Source of the DNA: Alphaproteobacteria bacterium
Lineage (GTDB): Bacteria > Pseudomonadota > Alphaproteobacteria > Rhizobiales > Xanthobacteraceae
Assembly (NCBI GenBank): GCA_037200445.1
Contig: JBBCGH010000001.1
Coordinates: forward strand, 1,116,001-1,180,000
DNA length: 64,000 nucleotides
Direction of reading: 5' to 3'
The translations under genes and the position numbers were made by a program. Below are positions 1-7,756 of the stretch, one piece after another. How positions within the stretch are numbered: the first letter of the stretch is position 1; each line of letters starts with the position of its first letter. The notes beneath the pieces were generated by a model, which worked only from the letters and a program-made list of their open reading frames with translations, did no database searches and was not told where the DNA came from.

Positions 1-2
1 GT

Positions 3-119
3 GGGCCCGCCGTGCGCATCGCCGACCCCGGCATCCGGGCGAGCTTCGTTGCGGCCGAGCGCCACCAGTCGCGCACCGCATCGGGGATTTGCGCGGTTCA
101 CGCCAACAATCTGCGCTGA
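3..119 (+). CDS. 3' end of an unrecognised gene cut by the window edge
   Basis: An open frame enters from the left edge and ends at TGA 117-119. It encodes about 38 residues ending in HANNLR. Third codon positions are strongly G/C, as in neighbouring genes, which supports real coding. I do not recognise the family from this tail. The stop codon is the loop of a small inverted repeat, CTGCGC-TGA-GCGCAG (111-125), with no T-run after it. The gene upstream of a DGPF/sigma module could be related to it or simply a neighbour. Confidence 0.4.
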   Translation, partial: GPAVRIADPGIRASFVAAERHQSRTASGICAVHANNLR

Positions 120-157
120 GCGCAGCCGTCACATTCATTCACACGAGGAGCAATACG

Positions 158-577
158 ATGCGTTTCATGGTGATCGTCAAGGCGACGAAAGACTCCGAGG
201 CCGGCGAGATGCCGTCCGAGGAGATGCTTGGCGCAATGGCGAAGTTCAACGAGGAGATGGTCAAGGCCGGCATCATGCTCGACGGGGCCGGGCTGCAATC
301 GAGCCAGAAGGGCGCGCGCATCCGCTTCGAAGGCGGCAAGCGCTCCGTGATCGATGGGCCGTTCGCCGAGACCAAGGAGCTGATCGCCGGCTACTGGATC
401 ATCCAGGTGAAGAGCAAGGCTGAGGCGATCGAGTGGATGAAGCGCTGCCCAAATCCCTATAACGAGGACGGCGAGATCGAAATCCGCCAGTTCTTCGAGC
501 TGGAGGACTTCGGCGAGAGCGCGGCCGTCGATCATCACAAGGCGGTCGGCGAGCAGATGGCGGCGCAGCAGAAATAG
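158..577 (+). CDS. DGPF-domain (YCII-related) protein, paralogue 1
   Basis: A 139-residue YCII-fold protein (small dimeric alpha/beta barrel). It carries the family signature DGPFAETKELIAGYW near the middle, and the N-terminus MRFMVIVKATKDSEAG is typical. The biochemical activity of DGPF proteins is not established. They are known as genomic partners and targets of ECF42 sigma factors, one of which lies 1.5 kb downstream. The start at 158 is chosen over an upstream in-frame ATG at 89 because GAGGAG lies at 145-150 and the shorter product matches the family N-terminus. It is first of a co-directional series of five genes. Confidence 0.9.
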   Translation: MRFMVIVKATKDSEAGEMPSEEMLGAMAKFNEEMVKAGIMLDGAGLQSSQKGARIRFEGGKRSVIDGPFAETKELIAGYWIIQVKSKAEAIEWMKRCPNPYNEDGEIEIRQFFELEDFGESAAVDHHKAVGEQMAAQQK

Positions 578-622
578 CCGCAATCGGAGCAGAGATTTCG
601 AATAGGCAAACAGGAGACATTC

Positions 623-1039
623 ATGCAGACGCAGATTTACCTGGTCTTTGACGGCCGTACCGAGGAAGCGCTCGATTTCTACAAGAAGACGCTCGGCGTC
701 GAAGTGCAGATGATGATGCGCTTCAAGGACGCGCCGGGCCCGCAGGATCCCAATTGTCCGCCGCCGAAGAATCCGAACGCCGTCATGCATTCGTCGTTCA
801 AGCTGGGCGACCAGCAGGTGATGGCGTCCGACGGCGACAGCGGCGGCAAACCGGAGTTCAAGGGCTTCTCGCTCACCCTCGCTGTGGACACGGAAGCGCA
901 AGCCGAGAAGCTGTTCGCCGCCTTGAGCGAAGGCGGAAACGTGAAACAGCCGTTGATCCCGACGTTCTTCTCACCCAAATTCGGGATTGTGCAGGACAAG
1001 TTCGGCGTCGGCTGGATGGTGCTGGTCAACCGGCCGTAG
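623..1039 (+). CDS. VOC-family (PhnB/glyoxalase-like) protein
   Basis: A 138-residue single-domain protein of the vicinal oxygen chelate superfamily, PhnB-like branch. It opens with the strand-helix pattern YLVFDGRTEEALDFYKKTLG and ends with QDKFGVGWMVLVNRP, as PhnB-like proteins do. These proteins may bind a metal and small ligands, but the substrate is unknown. CAGGAG lies just upstream. It sits between two DGPF genes and VOC/DGPF pairings are common, so it probably belongs to the sigma-factor-linked module. That assignment is inference. Confidence 0.88.
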   Translation: MQTQIYLVFDGRTEEALDFYKKTLGVEVQMMMRFKDAPGPQDPNCPPPKNPNAVMHSSFKLGDQQVMASDGDSGGKPEFKGFSLTLAVDTEAQAEKLFAALSEGGNVKQPLIPTFFSPKFGIVQDKFGVGWMVLVNRP

Positions 1040-1040
1040 C

Positions 1041-1111
1041 GCATGATCCCGAAAAAGCCTGCCCCGCACTTGATGCGGGGTGTGAAGCGGTTTTCGGACA
1101 AGATCATGCGC
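1041..1111. repeat. Palindromic intergenic repeat, family A (copy with an insertion)
   Basis: The ends read GCATGATCCCGAAAA and TTTTCGGACAAGATCATGC, the two arms of the family seen again at 36043, 48780 and 62219. The middle differs: an extra segment containing the hairpin CCCCGCACTTGATGCGGGG (1062-1080) replaces the usual short centre. It begins two bases after the stop codon of the VOC gene and could form a stem-loop in mRNA. Confidence 0.85.
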
Positions 1112-1139
1112 AAGAATTCACCGCGCCCTGGAGGATTGA

Positions 1140-1493
1140 ATGCCCTACATGCTGCTGGTGATGGAGCCCGCGGGGCAGCGCGAGGCGCGGCCGCTGCCGG
1201 AAGGCCATGAGGCCTATGACCGCATGGTACGTTTCGGCGAAGACCTGCGCGCCAGAGGATTTCTGAAGGCCTACGACTCGCTCGGCTCAACCGCAAAAGG
1301 CACGCGCGTGCAAGTGCGCAACGGCAAGCGCAGCATGGTCGACGGGCCGTTCGCCGAGGCGAAGGAGATCGTCGGCGGATTTTTTCTGCTCGACTGCTCA
1401 CGCGAGCAGGCGCTGGAGGCGGCTGCCGTCTGTCCGGCCGCCGAATTCGCCACCATCGAGGTGCGCGAGGTCGGGCCCTGCTGGGAGAAATGA
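1140..1493 (+). CDS. DGPF-domain (YCII-related) protein, paralogue 2
   Basis: A 117-residue YCII-fold protein beginning MPYMLLVMEPAGQREA, with the signature as DGPFAEAKEIVGGFF. It is the shortest and most divergent of the three paralogues here. GGAGG about eight bases upstream supports the start. Biochemical function is unknown. By family knowledge it is a likely member of the ECF42 output set. It follows a palindromic repeat, so transcription from the upstream pair may be partly interrupted. Confidence 0.9.
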   Translation: MPYMLLVMEPAGQREARPLPEGHEAYDRMVRFGEDLRARGFLKAYDSLGSTAKGTRVQVRNGKRSMVDGPFAEAKEIVGGFFLLDCSREQALEAAAVCPAAEFATIEVREVGPCWEK

Positions 1494-1517
1494 AGCGCGA
1501 GAAAATTTCTCGTTCGC

Positions 1518-1544
1518 TGTCGACTCCGCCGGTCCCCGTTCGTC
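1518..1544 (+). promoter_or_regulatory. Candidate ECF42-type promoter
   Basis: TGTCGA (1518-1523), a 17-base spacer and CGTC (1541-1544) lie about 50 bases before the third DGPF gene. TGTCGA at -35 and CGA/TC at -10 is the motif reported for ECF42 sigma factors on DGPF genes. The sigma factor encoded 500 bases downstream is of that group, so this would give autoregulation of DGPF3 and the sigma gene. I saw no equivalent TGTCGA before the other DGPF genes in the window. Confidence 0.55.
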
Positions 1545-1592
1545 GTCACCATAGCGGCGGAATCCTCCGCCCGAAGGCACGAGGGAAACAAG

Positions 1593-1994
1593 ATGCGCTT
1601 CATGGCTATCGTCAAACCCGGCAAGGACTACGAGGCGGGAAAGCCGCCGAACCCCGAGCTGATGGCTGCGATGGGACGGCTCTCTCAGGAGCAGCAGAAG
1701 CTCGGCGTTTTCGTCATGGGCGGCGGCCTGCTGCCGAGCGCGCAGGGACACAAGGTGCGGATGTCGGGCGGCAAGATCACCGTTACCGACGGGCCGTTCG
1801 CCGAGACCAAGGAGGTGATCGGCGGCTTTGCGATCCTCAACTATGCGAGCCACGCGGAAGCGATCGAAGGCGCGCGGCGGGTGGTGCAGATCCATGCCGA
1901 GCATGGCTACACGGAGCTCGAAATCGAGTTGCGTCCCATGATGGACCCCGCCGAATGCGGGCAGGCGCCGCAGCAGCAGGCCTCGGCGGCCTGA
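1593..1994 (+). CDS. DGPF-domain (YCII-related) protein, paralogue 3
   Basis: A 133-residue YCII-fold protein that starts MRFMAIVKPGKDYEAG and contains DGPFAETKEVIGGFA. It closely resembles paralogue 1 at both ends, so a local duplication is plausible. It lies 52 bases before the sigma factor gene on the same strand and probably shares its transcript. The candidate ECF42 promoter at 1518-1544 reads into it. The C-terminal tail ends in a short Gln/Ala-rich stretch. The activity is unknown. Confidence 0.9.
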   Translation: MRFMAIVKPGKDYEAGKPPNPELMAAMGRLSQEQQKLGVFVMGGGLLPSAQGHKVRMSGGKITVTDGPFAETKEVIGGFAILNYASHAEAIEGARRVVQIHAEHGYTELEIELRPMMDPAECGQAPQQQASAA

Positions 1995-2046
1995 GGCCTT
2001 CGCGGCGGGCTTGCGGCACGCGGGCGAGTTGCTCTAGTCGGAGGCC

Positions 2047-3294
2047 GTGGCATCCGGCACTCACCAGGCGATCGAGGCGATCTGGCGCATCGAGCAGGCG
2101 AAGATCATCGCCGGCGTCGCGCGCATCACGCGTGACGTCGGCATCGCCGAGGAGCTGGCGCAGGACGCGCTGGTCACCGCGCTCAACCGCTGGCCCCAGC
2201 AGGGTATCCCGGACAATCCGGCCGCCTGGCTGATGACGGCCGCGAAGAATCGCGCGCTCGACGAGCGGCGCCGCGCCAGGCTGATCGAGCGCAAGCATGA
2301 GGAGATCGGCCGCGAGATGGACGAGCACGACACGCCCGATCCCGATGCGGCGCTCGACGACGACATCGGCGACGATCTGCTGCGGCTCATCTTCACCTCC
2401 TGCCATCCGGTGCTCTCGACCGAGGCGCGCGTCGCACTCACGCTGCGCCTGATCGGCGGGCTCACCACCGAAGAGATCGCGCGCGCGTTTCTGATGCCGG
2501 AGGCGACCGTGGCGCAGCGCATCGTGCGGGCGAAGCGCACGCTCACCGAGGCGCGCGTGCCGTTCGAGGTGCCGCGCGGCGCGGCGCTCGACGAGCGGCT
2601 CGCCTCCGTGCTGGAGGTGATCTACCTCATTTTCAACGAGGGCTATGCGGCGACCGCCGGCGAGGACTGGGTGCGCCCGGCGCTCTGCGAGGAAGCGTTG
2701 CGGCTCGGCCGCATCCTCGCGGAGCTGGCGCCGGCGGAGCCCGAGGTGCACGGGCTGGTCGCGCTGATGGAAATCCAGGCCTCGCGGCTCGGTGCGCGGA
2801 CAGCGCCCGACGGCGCGCCGATCCTGCTGCTCGAACAGAACCGCGCACGCTGGGATCAATTGCTGATCCGTCGCGGCCTTGCGGCGCTCGTGCGCGCCGA
2901 ACGCCTCGAAGCGGAGCGCGGCCCTTATGTGCTGCAGGCCGCGATCGCGGCCTGTCATGCGCGGGCGCGCACCGCGGATGCGACCAACTGGGCGCGCATT
3001 GCGGAGATTTATGGAGAGCTCGCGGAGCGTACGCCGTCGCCCGTGATCGAGTTGAATCGCGCGGTCGCAGTCTCGATGGCGCAAGGCCCGGCGGCCGGGC
3101 TCGAGCTGGTCGATGCGCTGACCGCCGAGCCGACGCTGAAGAACTATCACCTGTTGCCGAGCGTGCGCGGCGACTTCCTGAAGAAACTCGGGCGCACCGC
3201 CGAGGCGCGCGCCGAATTCGAACGCGCTGCCGCGCTTACCCAGAACGCGCGCGAGCGCAAGCTGCTGCTCGACCGCGCCGCCGCGCTCGGCTGA
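2047..3294 (+). CDS. ECF42-group RNA polymerase sigma factor
   Basis: A 415-residue sigma-70 family protein, about twice the length of a minimal ECF sigma factor. Region 2 lies in the first ~85 residues, with AAWLMTAAKNRALDERRR. Region 4 is at roughly 130-185, with LRLIGGLTTEEIARAFL as helix-turn-helix. The long C-terminal half (about 200-415) is helical and TPR-like, as in the DUF6596/COG4941 (ECF42) group. That group lacks an obvious anti-sigma factor, and none is encoded here. ECF42 factors direct transcription of DGPF genes, which fits the three upstream paralogues. The start is a GTG; GGAGG at 2040-2044 is rather close, so the start is the least certain part. Confidence 0.92.
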   Translation: MASGTHQAIEAIWRIEQAKIIAGVARITRDVGIAEELAQDALVTALNRWPQQGIPDNPAAWLMTAAKNRALDERRRARLIERKHEEIGREMDEHDTPDPDAALDDDIGDDLLRLIFTSCHPVLSTEARVALTLRLIGGLTTEEIARAFLMPEATVAQRIVRAKRTLTEARVPFEVPRGAALDERLASVLEVIYLIFNEGYAATAGEDWVRPALCEEALRLGRILAELAPAEPEVHGLVALMEIQASRLGARTAPDGAPILLLEQNRARWDQLLIRRGLAALVRAERLEAERGPYVLQAAIAACHARARTADATNWARIAEIYGELAERTPSPVIELNRAVAVSMAQGPAAGLELVDALTAEPTLKNYHLLPSVRGDFLKKLGRTAEARAEFERAAALTQNARERKLLLDRAAALG

Positions 3295-3408
3295 GCCTGT
3301 TCGCGACCGCGCCGGGCGACCCTTCGCTCCCGCTATCCGGATGCAATCCGAAGTACTACCCTTCGCGCCGAATCGCGGCAGCGATTGCGGGGCGCGAAGG
3401 AGGATCCG

Positions 3409-5235
3409 ATGCCAAGTGTTTCCGACAAGAAGGGCAACTTCACGCTGCGCGCCTATCGCGGCGATGCGAAGACCTTGCTGGCATTCAACTTCACCGACAA
3501 GAGCGGCATCGAGAACCTCGCCGGCTTCACGATCCAGTGCCAGCCGAAGGGGCAGGACCCCTATTTCATCCAGAACAATCTGCGCTTCGAGACGCCCGCC
3601 GCGCACGCGCAGGACCCCAAGCAATCGGCCAATTCCACCATGAATGCGCCGATCCACAAATTCCGCTGGATGCATGTCCCGGGCTCGGTGCACCAGGGGC
3701 TCGAGCCGTTCATGGGGGATTACACCTATACGGTCACGCCGCGCTACTTCGACGACAAGGCGTCAATGTTGCCGCTCGACGGCAAATTGAGCGCCTCGGT
3801 GACCATCACGGTCGACTCGTTCACCAAGGGCAACCTGACGCTCGGCTTCACCCGCGGCTATACCCAGTCGCAGGCTTTCGTGCACCACTTCGGGCGTAAC
3901 GCACTGATCAAGCCGAAGGACGCCAAGCTCCAGTTCGATACCTCCAAGGTGTCGGGCAAGAACGCCGCGGGCGAGACCTACACGTTCGCGCAGGAATACG
4001 AGTGGCTCGGTTTCACGGCGCGCGCGCAGATTTTCGAGCTGGTCGACGAAGTCGTGAAGAACAAGGGCCTCACGGTCGACATATTCGCCTACGACTTCAA
4101 CGAGCCCGATCTGACCGGCACGCTGCTCAAGCTTGCGAAGCAGGGGCGTGTCCGCATGATCCTCGACAACGCGGCGCTGCACCACAGCACGAAGAAGGCG
4201 ACCGCCGAGGACCAGTTCGAGAAGCTGTTCAACAAGGCGGCCGGCAAGAAGAAGCTGATGCTGCGCGGCAAGTTCGGCCGCTACTCGCACGACAAGGTCT
4301 TCATCGTCTCGAAGAAGGGCGCCAAGAAGAACACGGCCGTGAAGGTGCTGACCGGATCGACCAACTTCTCCGTCACCGGGCTCTACGTGAACTCGAACCA
4401 CATCCTGGTCTACGACGACGCGCAGGTCGCGGGCCTCTATGCGGGCGTGTTCGAGGAGTCGTGGAAGGACGGTGTGAAAAAGCCGGCCTTCGTAAAAAGT
4501 GCGTGGGCCGGCAAGAGCTTCGCCTCGACCGCGAAGCAGACGCCGCCGACGCAGATCACCTTTTCGCCGCACAGCAACGACATGGCCGGCAAGGTCCTCG
4601 ATGCGGTGGTCAAGCGCATCAAGCAGGAGGGCAAGAAGAAGGGCGCCAAGATCGGGAGCGTGCTGTTCGCCGTGATGCAGATCGACAAGGGCACCAGCCC
4701 GGTCTACACGGCGCTCAACACCATCCACGCCGACCAGAACATCTTCAGTTACGGCATTTCCGACAGCCCGAAGGGTATCAAGCTCTATCCGGTCGGCACC
4801 AAGACCGGCGTGCTGGTGACCGGCAAGCCGGTCAACACGCAATTGCCGGCGCCGTTCGATCAGGTGCCCAACATCGGCGGTGTCGGCCACCAGATTCACC
4901 ACAAGTTCGTGGTCTGCGGCTTCAACGGCGACGACCCGGTGGTGTTCTGCGGGTCCTCCAACCTCGCGACCGGCGGCGAGGAGATGAACGGCGACAATCT
5001 GCTCACCATCCGCGACGGCGATGTCGCAACCGTGTTCGCGATCGAAGCGCTGTCGCTGGTCGATCACTTCGACTTCCTCGATCGCAGTTCGAAGGGTCCG
5101 AAGTCGAAGAAGAAGGCTTCCAAGCAGGAGGCCGCCGAAGAGGCGCACTGGTTCCTCTCGACCGACGACAAGTGGGCTGCGAAATATTTCGACTCGAAGG
5201 ACCTGCATTTCGTTGACCGCAACCTGTTTGCGTAG
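3409..5235 (+). CDS. Phospholipase D-fold protein with two HxK motifs
   Basis: A 608-residue protein with the double PLD architecture. An N-terminal beta-rich domain (~1-190) is followed by two phosphodiesterase halves. The first has H294-x-K296, then GSTNFS; the second has H497-x-K499, then GSSNLA. His, Lys and Asn are present, but the Asp of the classical HxKxxxxD motif is absent in both (Ser and Gly). No signal peptide is visible, so it may act in the cytoplasm. The substrate could be a phospholipid or nucleic acid. ATG 3409 is preferred to GTG-like starts upstream because AAGGAGG precedes it at good spacing. Confidence 0.8.
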   Translation: MPSVSDKKGNFTLRAYRGDAKTLLAFNFTDKSGIENLAGFTIQCQPKGQDPYFIQNNLRFETPAAHAQDPKQSANSTMNAPIHKFRWMHVPGSVHQGLEPFMGDYTYTVTPRYFDDKASMLPLDGKLSASVTITVDSFTKGNLTLGFTRGYTQSQAFVHHFGRNALIKPKDAKLQFDTSKVSGKNAAGETYTFAQEYEWLGFTARAQIFELVDEVVKNKGLTVDIFAYDFNEPDLTGTLLKLAKQGRVRMILDNAALHHSTKKATAEDQFEKLFNKAAGKKKLMLRGKFGRYSHDKVFIVSKKGAKKNTAVKVLTGSTNFSVTGLYVNSNHILVYDDAQVAGLYAGVFEESWKDGVKKPAFVKSAWAGKSFASTAKQTPPTQITFSPHSNDMAGKVLDAVVKRIKQEGKKKGAKIGSVLFAVMQIDKGTSPVYTALNTIHADQNIFSYGISDSPKGIKLYPVGTKTGVLVTGKPVNTQLPAPFDQVPNIGGVGHQIHHKFVVCGFNGDDPVVFCGSSNLATGGEEMNGDNLLTIRDGDVATVFAIEALSLVDHFDFLDRSSKGPKSKKKASKQEAAEEAHWFLSTDDKWAAKYFDSKDLHFVDRNLFA

Positions 5236-6736
5236 GGGCCGCTGGCGCCGCGTCGAGGCGTCCTTCGCGGCGTATCTCGACGAGCGCTCGCCGCGCACGG
5301 CGCTCGTTGCGGCCGCGCTGTTCGCGCTCGCCGGGGTCTTCTTCCTCGCCGGGCTGAAGGCCGCGCAGGACGTGTTCATCGACGCGGCGGAAGCCTACGC
5401 CTGGGGGCAGTCCTTCCTCGGCGGCTACGGCCGCCATCCGCCGATGACCGGCTGGATCGCGGGCCTCTGGTACAGCGTATTTCCGGCCGCCGACTGGGCC
5501 TCCTACGCGCTCTCGCGCGTCATGACGTTCATGACGCTCGTGTCACTCTATTTCATCGCGCGGCGGGTCGCCGGGCCGCGGCGCGCGTTATTTCTGCTGC
5601 TGCTCATGATGCTGTACCCGCTGTTTCACACCAAGGGTGAGCGCTTCAACAATTATCAGGTGCTGCTGGCGCTGCTGCCGCTGCTGGTGCTGACGTTCCT
5701 CATCGCCTACGAGAAGCGCACCGCGCTGTGGGGCGCGTTGCTCGGGCTCGCGGCGGCATCCTGCACGCTGACGATCTATTCGGGGCTGATCGGTGTGGCG
5801 GCGGTCGGACTCGCGGCGCTGATCCATACTGACCGCATGCGCTTTCTGCGCTCGCCCGCGCCGTGGATCGCGGCGGTCGTGTATCTCGTGGCGCTGACGC
5901 CGCACATCCTGTGGCTCGTCAAATGGAATTACCCGACGCTGCAGTGGGCAAGCTCGCTCGCCGAGCAGCCCGGCTCGGTGCTGCACACACTCGAGTATCT
6001 CGGGCATCACTTCGCGCTCGTCGCCATCCCGGTGATCGTCGGCGCCGCGCTGCTCTGGCCCTGGCGGCGCATGGCGAGCGCGTTCGCGCGGCGCGAGCCC
6101 GATGCGTTCCTCGTGCTGGTCGTCTCGAGCGTGCTGGTGTTCTTGGCCCCGGCGGCCGCGCTGGTGATGGGCAGCTACCTGCGGCTCGACTGGGGCAATC
6201 CGCTGTTCTTCCTGGTGCCGCTTACCTTGCTGGTGCTCGTTCCGGTGCGCATGACCATGCGTGCGGTCACGCGCGCCGGCATCGTGGCGACGGCCTTCAC
6301 GCTGGTCCTCCTGATCGCCGCGCCGATCTATCCGTGGATCAACTATCGCCTGCGCCCGGTCGGCGGCGCGCATGCGCCCTATCACGAGATCGCCGAGGAG
6401 TTGACCAAAATCTGGCGTGCGCGCTTCAACTCAGCCCTGCCGATCGTGGTCGGCGGCTACGAGGTTGCGGCCTACGTGGTGTTCTACAGCGGCGATCATC
6501 CGAAGATGTACGCCGATTTCGACCCGGCGCTGTCGCCCTGGATCGATTATCCGGGCGAACTGAAGCGCAAGGGTTTCGTCGGCGCCTGCGCCCCCTATGC
6601 GGCGGAGTGCATCGCCAAGCTCGATACGCTCAACCCCTCGGCCGAGAAGCTCACCGTGTCGGTCACGCGCCAGATCGGCGACATAAAGGGCGACACGATG
6701 GTTTATGAGGTGAGGGTGTCGCCGCCTTCTCCGTAG
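5213..6736 (+). CDS. ArnT-like GT-C membrane glycosyltransferase 1
   Basis: A ~507-residue integral membrane protein with about ten to twelve hydrophobic segments, ending in a short soluble domain. The first loop has an acidic residue and HPPMTGW, matching the lipid-linked-sugar site of GT39/GT83 (PMT_2) enzymes, which transfer sugars from polyprenyl phosphate donors in the outer leaflet. Two paralogues follow at 9083 and 10615. No ATG is available near the N-terminus. TTG 5213, which overlaps the end of the PLD gene by 23 bases with AAGGA upstream, is my best start. The acceptor cannot be told from sequence. Confidence 0.8.
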   Translation: MTATCLRRGRWRRVEASFAAYLDERSPRTALVAAALFALAGVFFLAGLKAAQDVFIDAAEAYAWGQSFLGGYGRHPPMTGWIAGLWYSVFPAADWASYALSRVMTFMTLVSLYFIARRVAGPRRALFLLLLMMLYPLFHTKGERFNNYQVLLALLPLLVLTFLIAYEKRTALWGALLGLAAASCTLTIYSGLIGVAAVGLAALIHTDRMRFLRSPAPWIAAVVYLVALTPHILWLVKWNYPTLQWASSLAEQPGSVLHTLEYLGHHFALVAIPVIVGAALLWPWRRMASAFARREPDAFLVLVVSSVLVFLAPAAALVMGSYLRLDWGNPLFFLVPLTLLVLVPVRMTMRAVTRAGIVATAFTLVLLIAAPIYPWINYRLRPVGGAHAPYHEIAEELTKIWRARFNSALPIVVGGYEVAAYVVFYSGDHPKMYADFDPALSPWIDYPGELKRKGFVGACAPYAAECIAKLDTLNPSAEKLTVSVTRQIGDIKGDTMVYEVRVSPPSP

Positions 6737-6857
6737 GTCGTCCCGGGCGAGCGAAGCGAGACCCGGGACCCATGAACGCAAGCCGAGCGATATGAGAGGG
6801 CGGTGGTTATAGATCCCGGCTCAGCGCGATGCTTCCGCATCGCTTGTCCGGGACGAC
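6737..6857. repeat. Palindromic intergenic repeat, family B
   Basis: It opens GTCGTCCCGGGCGAGCGAAG and closes GTCCGGGACGAC, with inner arms around GAGACCCGGGAC and ATCCCGGCTCAGCGC. It fills the space between two convergent genes, starting immediately after the stop of GT-C 1. A related copy lies at 12130-12252. It could form a bidirectional transcription-stopping structure, but no T-run is present. Confidence 0.8.
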
Positions 6858-6867
6858 AGCTGCACTG

Positions 6868-7662
6868 TCACTCCGCCGCGACCCTCGCCTCGTCGGGGAA
6901 CGGCAGCAATTCCACCGGCCCGTGCTTGCGGGCGACGATCAGATGGCGTTGCGGCACGAGCTTCCAGTGCGCGCGGTCGGTATCGAGCGGTTCCGACACC
7001 ACGACGACATTCTCGGCCGACTCGCGATAGTACAGCGTGTTCGGTGTGTCGTTGTTGGAGAAGCGGAACGCGTAGAGGTTCTCGCCGTCGGCAAGCGCCG
7101 AGGTGAAACGCAACGGTTCGGTCGTGCCGCTCGCGCGCACCATGTCGGTGAGAATGTTGAGTGTGCGCAGCGTGGCCGCGATCGGGTCGTCGTCAGCGCC
7201 CGCGCCGAGGATCGCCAGGAACACGGCCTCGGAATCCGTCGTGCCGATACGGCACTTGTAGAGATCGTCGGGGATGAGCGCCTCGACCCGGCGGCGGATC
7301 AGCGACCAGTCGCCGACCTGCCCGTTGTGCATGAACAGCCATTTGCCGAATGCGAACGGATGGCAGTTCGGGCGCGTGGTCGGCGTGCCGGTCGAGGCGC
7401 GCACATGCGCAAAGAAGAGATGCGAGCGGATGTGCCGGCAGAGATGCCGCAGGTTCTCGTCCGACCAGGCCGGGCGCACCTCGCGATAGAGTCCCGGCTC
7501 GCGGTCGTGCGCGTCGTACCAGCCGAGCCCGAACCCGTCGCCGTTGGTCGAGGCGTTGCCTTCCATCGCGCGCATGCTCTGCACCACCAGCGAATGGGCC
7601 GGCGCCGTCACATAGCGTTCGAGCTTGATCGTTTCCCCGCGGTAGGCGATCCAGCGGCACAT
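6868..7662 (-). CDS. Class II glutamine amidotransferase (YafJ-like)
   Basis: A 264-residue Ntn-type glutaminase domain protein. Starting at MCRWIAYRG places Cys2 as the N-terminal nucleophile after Met removal, as this family requires. An upstream ATG (7713) would bury it, so 7662 is chosen, with AAGGAGA in front. Other glutaminase features are NGDGFGLGWY, HNGQVGDW and TTDSEAVF. No synthase domain is fused, so the ammonia acceptor is unknown. It is transcribed toward GT-C 1 with only the palindrome between them. A functional link to the glycosyltransferases is not implied by the sequence. Confidence 0.9.
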   Translation of the reverse strand: MCRWIAYRGETIKLERYVTAPAHSLVVQSMRAMEGNASTNGDGFGLGWYDAHDREPGLYREVRPAWSDENLRHLCRHIRSHLFFAHVRASTGTPTTRPNCHPFAFGKWLFMHNGQVGDWSLIRRRVEALIPDDLYKCRIGTTDSEAVFLAILGAGADDDPIAATLRTLNILTDMVRASGTTEPLRFTSALADGENLYAFRFSNNDTPNTLYYRESAENVVVVSEPLDTDRAHWKLVPQRHLIVARKHGPVELLPFPDEARVAAE

Positions 7663-7756
7663 CGCGCGACTCTCCTTGACACATGATAACGCCGGAATGG
7701 CAAAAAGTGTCACACCTCGCGCTATCCAGCGGAAAAATCTGACGATTTTCGGGAAG

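Noticed and set aside
1837-3693. 618-residue minus-strand frame over the sigma factor gene
   Set aside because: Antisense shadow of the ECF42 gene and parts of its neighbours; no recognisable domain and Arg-rich composition.
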